Source: Aquibacillus albus
GTDB taxonomy: Bacteria; Bacillota; Bacilli; Bacillales; Amphibacillaceae
NCBI RefSeq assembly: GCF_016908325.1
Contig: NZ_JAFBDR010000012.1
Location: 1-64,000 of the forward strand
Direction: 5' to 3'
Length of the DNA: 64,000 nucleotides
Of the stretch, positions 7,781 to 15,511 are shown piece after piece. Position 1 is the first letter of the stretch. The number at the start of each line of letters is the position of its first letter. Below the pieces are notes generated by a model. The model was not told where the DNA came from. It saw only the letters and a list, made by a program, of their open reading frames with translations, and made no database searches. A program made the translations under genes and the position numbers.

Positions 7781-8821
7781 ATGAAAAAAAAGTCAATAAC
7801 CATATATGATATTGCAAGAGAAGCCAAGGTTTCATCTGCAACAGTTTCAAGAGTTTTAGCAGGAAATTATCCTGTGAAAGAGGAAACAAGAAAAAGAGTT
7901 GCAAGCATTATTGATAAATATGGCTTTCAGCCTAATGCTGTAGCTAGAAGTTTAACAAAGAGGGAAACAAGGATGATTGGATTTGTTTTGCCCGATATAA
8001 CTAATCCTTTTTTTTCTCAAGTATTTATTGAAGTAGAGAAATATGCATTAACAAAAGGGTATGCGTTATTACTATGTAATTCTATGAACGATAGTGAGAT
8101 GGAATCTAAGCACTTAAAATTACTAGCAGAACGCCAAGTAGAAGGTATCATCATAATGGGTGGAAGGATAAATAAATCAGCTCCTGATAGGGTTGAGGTA
8201 AATGAACTATCCGAAATAATGAATAGTTTACCTGTGTTAATGATTAATGGAAAAATAGAGGGACTTGATTGTTACAGTATTAGAACTGATGAGGCGAAAG
8301 GTATCGAATTAATTATTAATTATTTAGTTAGTATAGGTCACGAAAAAATTGCACTACTTGGTGGAATAGAAGGTATTACAACTACTGACATTAAAGTGGA
8401 AGCTTATAAAAGTTTAATTTCAAGACACCATTTACCATTCGTACCAGGTTGGCAAATCTACAGTGGTTTTGATATTTCAAGTGGTGAACAAGCTATGGAC
8501 AAATTGCTTAGAAATAATAAACAGGATTTACCGACCGCAGTAATAGGAATAAATGACATGGTTGTTATAGGTGCTTTAAGGGAATGTGGAAGAAGAAAAA
8601 TTGATTTAAATGAGTTTTCATTTGTTGGTTTTGATAATACCAATTTAGCTGAAATTTCTAATCCCCAATTGACAACTGTAAGTCATCAGTATAGTGAAAT
8701 TGGAAGGAAGGCAGTAGACTTACTTTTGAATTCTAAGAATGAAAAACATAAAAATAAAGATGTAGAAATTAATCCAAAATTGGAGATAAGAGATTCTTGT
8801 TACGAGATGATAGGAAATTAA
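7781..8821 (+). CDS. LacI-family transcriptional repressor
   Basis: A 346-residue LacI/GalR regulator. The N-terminal HTH (ITIYDIAREAKVSSATVSRV) and hinge helix (PNAVARSLTKRETR) are followed by a periplasmic-binding-like sugar domain (MIGFVLPDITNPFF, then VEGIIIMGGR, then VGFDNTNLAEI). It is the first gene of the galactan locus. Four copies of a GTAACCGGTTAC palindrome, one on its own promoter, two just after it and one before the GH30 gene, are the likely operators. The inducer is probably a galactose- or arabinose-containing sugar released by the GH30 and GH2 enzymes, but this is inferred from context. Confidence 0.93.
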   Translation: MKKKSITIYDIAREAKVSSATVSRVLAGNYPVKEETRKRVASIIDKYGFQPNAVARSLTKRETRMIGFVLPDITNPFFSQVFIEVEKYALTKGYALLLCNSMNDSEMESKHLKLLAERQVEGIIIMGGRINKSAPDRVEVNELSEIMNSLPVLMINGKIEGLDCYSIRTDEAKGIELIINYLVSIGHEKIALLGGIEGITTTDIKVEAYKSLISRHHLPFVPGWQIYSGFDISSGEQAMDKLLRNNKQDLPTAVIGINDMVVIGALRECGRRKIDLNEFSFVGFDNTNLAEISNPQLTTVSHQYSEIGRKAVDLLLNSKNEKHKNKDVEINPKLEIRDSCYEMIGN

Positions 8822-8832
8822 TTTGCAACTTT

Positions 8833-8848
8833 TAGTAACCGGTTACTA
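8833..8848. promoter_or_regulatory. Operator copy 2 (TAGTAACCGGTTACTA)
   Basis: A perfect 16-bp palindrome with the GTAACCGGTTAC core, 12 bp after the lacI stop codon. With the copy 68 bp downstream it may form a looping pair. Confidence 0.65.
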
Positions 8849-8900
8849 TGAGGTGGATTAAATGAATACTAATATAATGAAAGATTATTTTTTTAGATTA

Positions 8901-8918
8901 GTAGTAACCGGTTACTAC
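8901..8918. promoter_or_regulatory. Operator copy 3 (GTAGTAACCGGTTACTAC)
   Basis: A perfect 18-bp palindrome, the most symmetrical of the four operator copies. It directly precedes the broken GH30 frame, so it probably once controlled that gene and still controls the ABC importer behind it. Confidence 0.65.
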
Positions 8919-9309
8919 TAATGATTGGTTAAGGGTATTAAAAGAAGTTTTTAATAAAGGAGTTAAATATTTTGTAGCATTTGCCAACAGTCCTAAGTGG
9001 GATTGGAAACGAGAGAAGGGGCAAGAAGGTTGCCATTATACTCCAGAGCAATGCGTGAAATTATTAAAGGTATTACATAGTAAAATGAAAGAAAATTCTA
9101 TCACAGAATATAAAATATCAGCTGTTGAAGCTGGAGAATGGAAAACGGCCCAAAACTATATTGATCTTATCTATAGTGATAGCGCTTTAATGTATGCGCT
9201 TACGAATTTTGATGTTCATTCCTATTGGTCTGAACAGGAAGATAAAGTGAATCTAACAGAATATATGGAAATCTGTTTAACTAAACCAAATATAGTTGCA
9301 AGTGTATAA
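8908..9309 (+). pseudogene. Remnant of a GH30-family glycosidase gene
   Basis: The frame is open from 8908 to a stop at 9309 but has no start codon in its conserved part. It begins DWLRVLKEVFNKGVKYFVAF, matching YDWSKQAGQQWFLNAAKERG and the following VENFVAF of the GH30 enzyme at 13850. After ANSP it jumps straight to KWDWKREKGQEGCHYT, the counterpart of TWDWNLAGQEGNRYS. About 60 residues are missing in frame, including the NEP acid/base glutamate. The N-terminus and everything after DVHSYW plus ~25 residues are also gone. It is a dead relative of the intact GH30 gene, with its operator still in place. A gene call starting at GTG 9055 would only be its tail. Confidence 0.8.
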
Positions 9310-9353
9310 ATAGTTATTTGGAACATTTATTGATAGACATGTAAAAACAAAAA

Positions 9354-9367
9354 TGTTTGCGCTTACA
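9354..9367. promoter_or_regulatory. CcpA-type cre box
   Basis: TGTTTGCGCTTACA fits the catabolite response element consensus TGWAANCGNTNWCA with one deviation. It lies about 120 bp upstream of the sugar ABC importer operon and suggests glucose repression. Confidence 0.55.
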
Positions 9368-9482
9368 AAATTACAACTTTCAACTTAGATTTTTATCAAA
9401 AGATTTAAGGAGGTGGTGTACTATACAAAACAGTTCGTAAGTTAATTTTATTTACTTTCTAAATTATATAATGGGGGTAGTG

Positions 9483-10943
9483 ATGATGAAAAAATTATGT
9501 TGGTTATTTCTTACTTTATTGTTGGCAATATTAGTACTCGGTGCTTGTAGCTCTGATGATAGTCAAAGCAGTGGTAGTAGTGATAGCGGCAATAATGATG
9601 GTAGTGAAGACGAAGATGTTGTTACTTTAACGTTTTGGAATAGATATCCAGAACTAAGAGGTGGATTTGCAAATTTAATTGAACAATTTGAAGCAGAACA
9701 CCCAGGTATTAAGATCGAAAGTCAGGAAGCACCAGAGCCTGAAACGCAATTACGTACTGCGCTTTCTGAAAATAATTTACCAGATATGTGGACTAATATA
9801 GTAGAACTATCAGAATTAGTGGAAGTAGATGCAGTTAAGAACTTGGATGAAATTTTTACTGATGAAGTGAAAGCTCAGTTCGTAGATGGTACATGGTTTG
9901 AAAATGGGACAACTGCAGATGGTTCTGTTTACGGATTCCCACTTGCATCACCAAGAAGTAAAGCATTTATCATGTATTATAATAAAGACGTTTTTGACAT
10001 GTTGGGATTAACGGAAGCTGATATTCCAACTACATGGGAAGAGTTCAGAGAAGTAGGTCAAAGAATTATTGATGAATCAAATGGAGCTATTTACCCTACG
10101 GTATGGAACAATGCGAATTGGGCTAATGAACAAATGGCTGCGATGATGGGTTCAGCAATTACACCAGAAGTACCATGGCAAGAAAACTATAAAACAGGTG
10201 AACCACAAGTACTTACAGAAGGTAAAATTGAAACTGCAAAATTCTTAAAAGAATTATTAGATGAAGGACTAATGGCACCACAAAGTATAGAAATTGGCCT
10301 TGGTGAAGCAGAAGCAACATTTGCGGTTGGTCAAGCTGCATTCTATTGGAGTGGTGATTGGGTAGGAAGACAATTTCATGTTGTACAAGAATTTGATAAC
10401 TGGGGAGTAGCTCCAATGCCAACGAAAGATGGTAACCCATACTACTACCGTGCTGGGTCAGAAGCGACTAGTATCCAAGTAAGTAATCACACAGAACATT
10501 GGGAAGAAGTCAAAACATTCCTAGAGTATTCACTAGAACATCTTCATGAAACTGTATATGTAGACACTGGTGCTGGTTTGCCAGCGAAGAAAGATGTTGG
10601 TGGAGAGCCGCCATTCGAGCAATATTTTGATATTTTAGAGCTTGAAAATGAATTATCAATTCCTGTACCAAAGCCAGAAGAATTTAACCCAGCTGTTGTT
10701 GAATTCAACAGAGACTGGAGAGGTAAGTTAGAAGTTGGCGGTATTGGTGACGCTATTGTAGGTTACTTAACTGGGAATATTGATGATCTTGAAGGGGAAA
10801 TAGGAAAAATAGATCAAGCAATGAAGGATGCATTCTACGAAACGTTAGAAGAAAACCCAGATGTATCTCAAGACGATTATATTTACCCTAACTGGGTACC
10901 TTTCGAACCATATACAGTAGATATGTACGATGAACTAAGATAA
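9483..10943 (+). CDS. Sugar ABC transporter substrate-binding lipoprotein (family 1)
   Basis: An extracellular solute-binding protein of the carbohydrate CUT1 type (UgpB/MalE-like), about 486 residues. The lipoprotein signal peptide ends in the lipobox LVLGACSS, so the mature protein is anchored by its cysteine and starts with a Ser/Asp/Gly-rich linker. The binding domain contains VTLTFWNRYPELRGGF and PTTWEEFREVG. GGGGG at 9473-9477 sets the start at ATG 9483 or 9486; the ATG at 9471 would include the ribosome site. It is followed by two permeases but no ATPase, as usual for such operons, which share an MsmX-type ATPase encoded elsewhere. The ligand is probably an oligosaccharide released by the GH30 enzyme. 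Confidence 0.92.
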   Translation: MMKKLCWLFLTLLLAILVLGACSSDDSQSSGSSDSGNNDGSEDEDVVTLTFWNRYPELRGGFANLIEQFEAEHPGIKIESQEAPEPETQLRTALSENNLPDMWTNIVELSELVEVDAVKNLDEIFTDEVKAQFVDGTWFENGTTADGSVYGFPLASPRSKAFIMYYNKDVFDMLGLTEADIPTTWEEFREVGQRIIDESNGAIYPTVWNNANWANEQMAAMMGSAITPEVPWQENYKTGEPQVLTEGKIETAKFLKELLDEGLMAPQSIEIGLGEAEATFAVGQAAFYWSGDWVGRQFHVVQEFDNWGVAPMPTKDGNPYYYRAGSEATSIQVSNHTEHWEEVKTFLEYSLEHLHETVYVDTGAGLPAKKDVGGEPPFEQYFDILELENELSIPVPKPEEFNPAVVEFNRDWRGKLEVGGIGDAIVGYLTGNIDDLEGEIGKIDQAMKDAFYETLEENPDVSQDDYIYPNWVPFEPYTVDMYDELR

Positions 10944-10971
10944 TACAAAGCTTTTATTAGGGTGCAAAATG

Positions 10972-11009
10972 AATTACTATAGCTTAGATTTATCTAAGCT
11001 ATAGTAATT
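10972..11009 (+). other. Intercistronic 18-bp stem-loop
   Basis: AATTACTATAGCTTAGAT (10972-10989) pairs perfectly with 10992-11009 across a two-base gap. No T-run follows. Its place directly after the binding-protein gene and before the permeases is typical of an mRNA-stabilising element giving more binding protein than permease. Confidence 0.7.
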
Positions 11010-11052
11010 GTATCCTTTTCTGCGAGAAAAAGTTAGAAAGGGTGAAAGTGCT

Positions 11053-12063
11053 TTGGCTAAAAATATGGAAATAGAACAAAAAACAGAAGTGAATAGCAGG
11101 CCAAAAGTAAAGTCAAGACTGAGGACACACAAAAAGAAAAAAGCTATTTGGGCATATATTTTTCTTGCACCACAAATTATTATCTTCTTTGTTTTCTCCT
11201 TATACCCAATTATCATGAGTTATGTTTACTCGTTTTATAATTGGACTGGAATTGGACCATTAGATGAATTTGTAGGATTTGAAAATTATGCACAATTACT
11301 CAGTCAACCACGATTTTGGAACTCAGCATTAGTTTCTATCTACTATATTGTAGGAACAACTGTACTTGGTGTTGGTGTTGCGTTAATTCTAGCGATTATT
11401 CTTAATGATCAAAAGCTGAAGGGGAAAGGACTTTACCGAACGATTTACTTCCTACCAGTTGTAACAACGACGGCGATTGTCGGTATTATTATGGGGAGTA
11501 TTTTTGGTATCAATGGTTTTGTAAACCAATTGCTTTTAACCTTTAATATAGTTGATCGACCAATTCCGTGGTTAACCAATGGACCCCTTGCAATAATCAT
11601 CCTTATTGTGATTGGTTCTTGGAAAGGGCTTGGTATTAACATGATTTATTGGCTAGCAGGTTTGCAATCCATACCTAATGAGCTATATGAATCTGCACAA
11701 TTAGATGGAGCAGGTTTTTGGAGAACGTTAAGACATATCACGTTGCCACTATTAAAACCAATAGCTGCTGTTATTATCCTTTTGTCATTAGTGAGTGGTA
11801 TTAATGCCTTTGATTTAGTTAAGACATTAACAGGTGGTGGCCCGAACTTTGCAACAGAAACAATGGATCTATTTATTTATAATTTCGCTTTTTCTGCACA
11901 ACTTGGTGGCGGTCAAGTACGAATGGGTTATGCCTCTGCCGCAGGTGTATTATTAGGTCTATTCACATTTGTGATCAGTATGGTGTTCGGTGCTGCGTCA
12001 TTTACGAAGGAAATAGCAAAAATTAGAGGAGATAAAAAGAAAAAAGGTGGTGTAAAAGCATGA
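11053..12063 (+). CDS. Sugar ABC transporter permease 1 (UgpA/MalF type)
   Basis: A 336-residue CUT1-family permease with six predicted membrane segments. The first is at about residues 30-50 after a lysine-rich cytoplasmic N-terminus. The EAA motif that docks the ATPase is visible as YESAQLDGAGFWRTLRHITL followed by PLLKP. The frame is open from 11008, but AGAAAGGGTG at 11034-11043 points to TTG 11053 (LAKNMEIEQKT). It overlaps the second permease by four bases (ATGA), so the two are translationally coupled and form the heterodimeric channel. Confidence 0.92.
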   Translation: MAKNMEIEQKTEVNSRPKVKSRLRTHKKKKAIWAYIFLAPQIIIFFVFSLYPIIMSYVYSFYNWTGIGPLDEFVGFENYAQLLSQPRFWNSALVSIYYIVGTTVLGVGVALILAIILNDQKLKGKGLYRTIYFLPVVTTTAIVGIIMGSIFGINGFVNQLLLTFNIVDRPIPWLTNGPLAIIILIVIGSWKGLGINMIYWLAGLQSIPNELYESAQLDGAGFWRTLRHITLPLLKPIAAVIILLSLVSGINAFDLVKTLTGGGPNFATETMDLFIYNFAFSAQLGGGQVRMGYASAAGVLLGLFTFVISMVFGAASFTKEIAKIRGDKKKKGGVKA

Positions 12064-12890
12064 TTTCAACAAAATCAGCACGCCTTATCGTACACGTATT
12101 TTTAATAGCTCTTGGAATTGTTTGGATTTATCCTTTCGTTTGGATGGTATTTTCTTCATTAAAATCAAATAAAGAATTCCTAATAAGTGGTACCTCACTT
12201 ATTCCAGAAGATCCACAGTGGGAAAATTATGCAAATGCTTGGACTACAGCAAACTTTCAAGGCTATTTTATAAATACAGTAATTTTCACAGTTGCAACTG
12301 TTATAATTGTCATTGTTTTATCTTCATTGACAGGTTATGCTTTGGGTCGAATCGATTTTCCAGGTAGAAAAACGATTATGATTATTGTAGTTGCTATTAT
12401 GTTTATTCCAAAAGGTTACACGATTATCCCATTATTTAAATTAGTTAATCAGTTGGGATTAGCTGACTCTATCGTTGGTATTATTGTTGCTGAATCGTCA
12501 GGTGCACACGTCTTGTTTATATTAATGTTTGCATCATTCTTTGCTAACCTTCCTAATTCCATTGAGGAAGCAGCTGAAATTGATGGAGCAGGTTTTTTAA
12601 CTGTATTTACAAGAGTAATGCTACCGTTAAGCATGCCTATTGTCGCAACAACTGCGATCATGCAATTTATCTGGACTTGGAGCTCTTTCCTAGTACCATT
12701 AGTATTGACCATTAATAAGCCAGAACTAAGAACATTAGCGGTTGGTATGCAAAACTTTGTTCAAACATATTCTGTTGACTTCTCGGGTATGGCTGCAGGT
12801 GCAACAATTTCCTTAATACCAGTAATGATTATCTTTATTATCATGCAAAGGTACTTTATCGAAGGTGTAGCTGGAGCTGTTAAAAGTTAA
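12060..12890 (+). CDS. Sugar ABC transporter permease 2 (UgpE/MalG type)
   Basis: A 276-residue CUT1-family permease with six membrane segments. The EAA loop reads NSIEEAAEIDGAGFLTVFTR followed by VMLPLSMP. The start codon overlaps the stop of permease 1. With permease 1 and the lipoprotein at 9483 it forms the sugar importer of the galactan locus. Confidence 0.92.
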   Translation: MISTKSARLIVHVFLIALGIVWIYPFVWMVFSSLKSNKEFLISGTSLIPEDPQWENYANAWTTANFQGYFINTVIFTVATVIIVIVLSSLTGYALGRIDFPGRKTIMIIVVAIMFIPKGYTIIPLFKLVNQLGLADSIVGIIVAESSGAHVLFILMFASFFANLPNSIEEAAEIDGAGFLTVFTRVMLPLSMPIVATTAIMQFIWTWSSFLVPLVLTINKPELRTLAVGMQNFVQTYSVDFSGMAAGATISLIPVMIIFIIMQRYFIEGVAGAVKS

Positions 12891-12938
12891 TTTATTCATG
12901 TATTTAAAAATAAAAGATACTGAATTAAAAAGAAGCTA

Positions 12939-12970
12939 ATCCCACAGAATTCGTCCATTTACTGTGGGAT
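12939..12970 (+). terminator. Stem-loop between the importer and the YesL-like gene
   Basis: ATCCCACAG pairs with CTGTGGGAT across a 14-base loop. No clear T-run follows, so it may attenuate rather than fully stop transcription. Confidence 0.45.
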
Positions 12971-12990
12971 ATCTTCCTTATTAATAATAG

Positions 12991-13647
12991 ATGAAGGGTT
13001 TGATAAAAGTGAACTCGAGTTTTTCTGAATTTATGTACAAAGCCTCAGAATGGGTAATGAGATTAGCTTATTTAAATTTACTGTGGCTCCTATTTACGGT
13101 AATAGGAGTTGGTATCATTGGTTTCTTTCCGGCTACAGTAGCAATGTTTACTATTGTTCGGCATTGGATTATAGGTAATACAGATATTCCAATTTTAAAA
13201 ACATATTGGCAATCGTTTAAAGGCAGTCTCGTAAAGGCAAATTTACTCGGGTTTATAAGTGTGATTGGCGGAGTAGTACTGTATTTAGATTACACATTCA
13301 TAAAAGATATAAACGGTACTCTTGGCATGGTCGCGTTCCTTTTATTTTTAACCACTTCCTTTTATTATTTGATGATTGTGTTTTTTGTGATACCCGTATA
13401 TGTACATTATGACATTAAACTATTTGAATGCCTGAAGTATGCATTTATCATTGGAGCTTCTTACCCGTTACGAACGATATATATTACAGTTGCTTCTTTT
13501 GTTATCTATTATTTAACAGCTTCATTTCCAGTTTTGTTTTTATTTTTCTCTGGTAGTTTACTAAGCTTACTTATTATGCGGTTTGCATATGTAGCATTTG
13601 AAAAAATAGAATTGAAAAACAATAATAAATTGGCAAAAGCTGCTTGA
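12991..13647 (+). CDS. YesL-like membrane protein (DUF624)
   Basis: A 218-residue integral membrane protein of the YesL/DUF624 family. It starts with the family hallmark ASEWVMRLAYLNLLWLLF and has about five to six hydrophobic segments. YesL-like genes sit beside carbohydrate ABC importers in many Bacilli, as here, but their role is unknown. ATG 12991 is the first start. GTG 13009 is an alternative, because GAAGGG precedes it at a suitable distance. A terminator follows at 13700. Confidence 0.85.
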   Translation: MKGLIKVNSSFSEFMYKASEWVMRLAYLNLLWLLFTVIGVGIIGFFPATVAMFTIVRHWIIGNTDIPILKTYWQSFKGSLVKANLLGFISVIGGVVLYLDYTFIKDINGTLGMVAFLLFLTTSFYYLMIVFFVIPVYVHYDIKLFECLKYAFIIGASYPLRTIYITVASFVIYYLTASFPVLFLFFSGSLLSLLIMRFAYVAFEKIELKNNNKLAKAA

Positions 13648-13699
13648 GATAGCGTAATACTTACACCAATGCTTCCGTTCGTAGCTTAGCTGCTAAAAG

Positions 13700-13735
13700 A
13701 AACTGGTAAGTCATCCATGTTATCAGTTTTTTTTT
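13700..13735 (+). terminator. Terminator after the yesL-like gene
   Basis: AAACTGGTAA pairs with TTATCAGTTT (one wobble) and runs into nine or more T residues. It separates the importer operon from the GH30 operon. Confidence 0.75.
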
Positions 13736-13741
13736 GAGAAG

Positions 13742-13757
13742 ATAGTAACCGGTTACC
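13742..13757. promoter_or_regulatory. Operator copy 4 before the GH30 gene
   Basis: The GTAACCGGTTAC palindrome at 13745-13756 lies about 100 bp upstream of the GH30 start, immediately after the preceding terminator. It is probably bound by the LacI-family protein encoded at 7781. Confidence 0.65.
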
Positions 13758-13849
13758 ATTATGGGAGTTACACTTTTTGAATATTAAAAATGAAGTCTAT
13801 GATTAATGTTTTGAAATAAGTTCAAAACATGGAGAGGGGGAATTGGTGT

Positions 13850-15463
13850 TTGACTAAAAAAATTTTAATGTTATCAATATTTCTAGTTGTTGTGGTGGTG
13901 TTCGTGTATTTAATAGATATGTCTTCTTCAAATAGAGCTCAAAAGGAATTATTAGATGATTCAACAGAAATTTTTATTAATGGGTCAGAACGTTATCAAG
14001 TAATTGACGGATTTGGTGCATCTGGAGCATGGTCAATGGACCCAATTGGTTCTGAGTGGTCAGAACCAAACAAAAATAAAATTGCTGATTTACTCTTTTC
14101 CCGAGAGAAAGGGATAGGATTATCTGTTTGGAGGTTTAATATTGGAGCTGGTAGTGATAAAACGGATCAATTAATCATTAAGAACCCGTGGAGAAGTGTA
14201 GAGAGTTTCAAAGAAAATGAAGAAGCTGAGTATGACTGGTCAAAGCAAGCGGGTCAACAGTGGTTTTTAAATGCAGCAAAGGAAAGAGGAGTAGAAAATT
14301 TTGTTGCTTTTGTAAATAGTCCGCCAGTTTGGATGACAAAAAATGGGCACGCCCAACCTGACAGCCAAGTAGGTACAACCAATTTAAAACCGGAGTATGT
14401 CGATGACTTTGCAATATTTCTAGCGGATGTACTAGAGCATTTTAAAAATAAAGGAATTGATTTTAAATACGTAAGTCCGATTAATGAACCAACATGGGAT
14501 TGGAACCTCGCAGGACAAGAAGGAAATCGCTATAGCATAGAAGATATAAAAGCGGTTGTTCATGCATTATATCAGGAAATTCAAGCCAGGAACTTAAATA
14601 CAGAAATTGATGTCATTGAAGGCGTCGAGTATTTGGCAATGCTTGATGATGAAAAGTATGCTGAATTTGTGGGAACGGAAAGCAACTATACAAGTGGCGT
14701 ATCTGATGGTAGATATGGGGGAAAGTATCGTGAATATATTAAAGAGTTATTAGGTGATAGCGAAATAAAAGAAAAAATAGGAAATAAAATTAGTTCTCAT
14801 GCTTATTGGTCTGATCAAATGGAGGATAGTGCTGGCAATGACCGATTAATAAGATTAAGAGAATTGTTACATGACAATATAAATCAATATAGCTCAGACG
14901 CTAAGTTTTGGATGACAGAATACTGTGTGCTTGGCGCTGATGGACATGGACGCGATTTAGGGATGGATACGGCACTAAGGGTTGCAAGAATCATTCATTA
15001 TGACCTTACTAAAGCGAATGCATCATCATGGCAATGGTGGACTGCTGTGTCTAAAGAAGATTATAAGGATGGGTTAATTTATACAGATTACTTATCCCAT
15101 GGTAACGAAGAAAGTATTATAGAATCTAAGCTTTTATGGTCATTCGGGAATTATAGTAGATTTATTCGACCAGGAGCATACAGGGTTCAGTTAAATGGTG
15201 CCGATAATAAACTCGGATTAATGGGTTCTGCATATATTGATGAAGAAAGGAAACAGCTCACTACAGTATTTGTTAATCATGGTGAAGAAGAAGAATTAAT
15301 CAACTTTTCATTTGATAGCTTGCCAAAAGGAAAAGAAATTCAAAAGCTTGTTCCTTATGTTACATCTGAGGAGAATGACTTAGTTGAAGGTGATGCTATT
15401 TCAGCATCTGATGTATACTCAGTTCCTGCTAAATCAGTTGTAACATTTGTAGGTGAATTTTAA
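13850..15463 (+). CDS. GH30-family glycosidase, likely endo-beta-1,6-galactanase type
   Basis: A 537-residue enzyme with an N-terminal membrane or signal segment (KKILMLSIFLVVVVVFVYLI), a GH30 (beta/alpha)8 barrel and a C-terminal beta domain. The acid/base is Glu213 in YVSPINEPTWDW and the nucleophile is Glu357 in FWMTEYCVLG. NEPxWDW followed by GQEGxxYS recalls subfamily GH30_5 (beta-1,6-galactanases) rather than the xylanases of GH30_8, but subfamily assignment by eye is tentative. The start is TTG 13850, nine bases after GGAGAGGGGG; the upstream ATG at 13829 precedes that site. No lipobox is seen, so it is either released by signal peptidase or membrane-tethered. It would feed oligosaccharides to the importer upstream and to the GH2 enzyme downstream, 48 bp away. 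Confidence 0.85.
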   Translation: MTKKILMLSIFLVVVVVFVYLIDMSSSNRAQKELLDDSTEIFINGSERYQVIDGFGASGAWSMDPIGSEWSEPNKNKIADLLFSREKGIGLSVWRFNIGAGSDKTDQLIIKNPWRSVESFKENEEAEYDWSKQAGQQWFLNAAKERGVENFVAFVNSPPVWMTKNGHAQPDSQVGTTNLKPEYVDDFAIFLADVLEHFKNKGIDFKYVSPINEPTWDWNLAGQEGNRYSIEDIKAVVHALYQEIQARNLNTEIDVIEGVEYLAMLDDEKYAEFVGTESNYTSGVSDGRYGGKYREYIKELLGDSEIKEKIGNKISSHAYWSDQMEDSAGNDRLIRLRELLHDNINQYSSDAKFWMTEYCVLGADGHGRDLGMDTALRVARIIHYDLTKANASSWQWWTAVSKEDYKDGLIYTDYLSHGNEESIIESKLLWSFGNYSRFIRPGAYRVQLNGADNKLGLMGSAYIDEERKQLTTVFVNHGEEEELINFSFDSLPKGKEIQKLVPYVTSEENDLVEGDAISASDVYSVPAKSVVTFVGEF

Positions 15464-15511
15464 TGAACTTCAAAATACATTGAAATTACTATAGAAAGGA
15501 TAGTGGATAAC

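Noticed and set aside
9055-9309. Independent 84-residue gene starting at GTG 9055
   Set aside because: It is the in-frame tail of the GH30 remnant; homology continues upstream to about 8920 without a start codon and no ribosome site precedes 9055.
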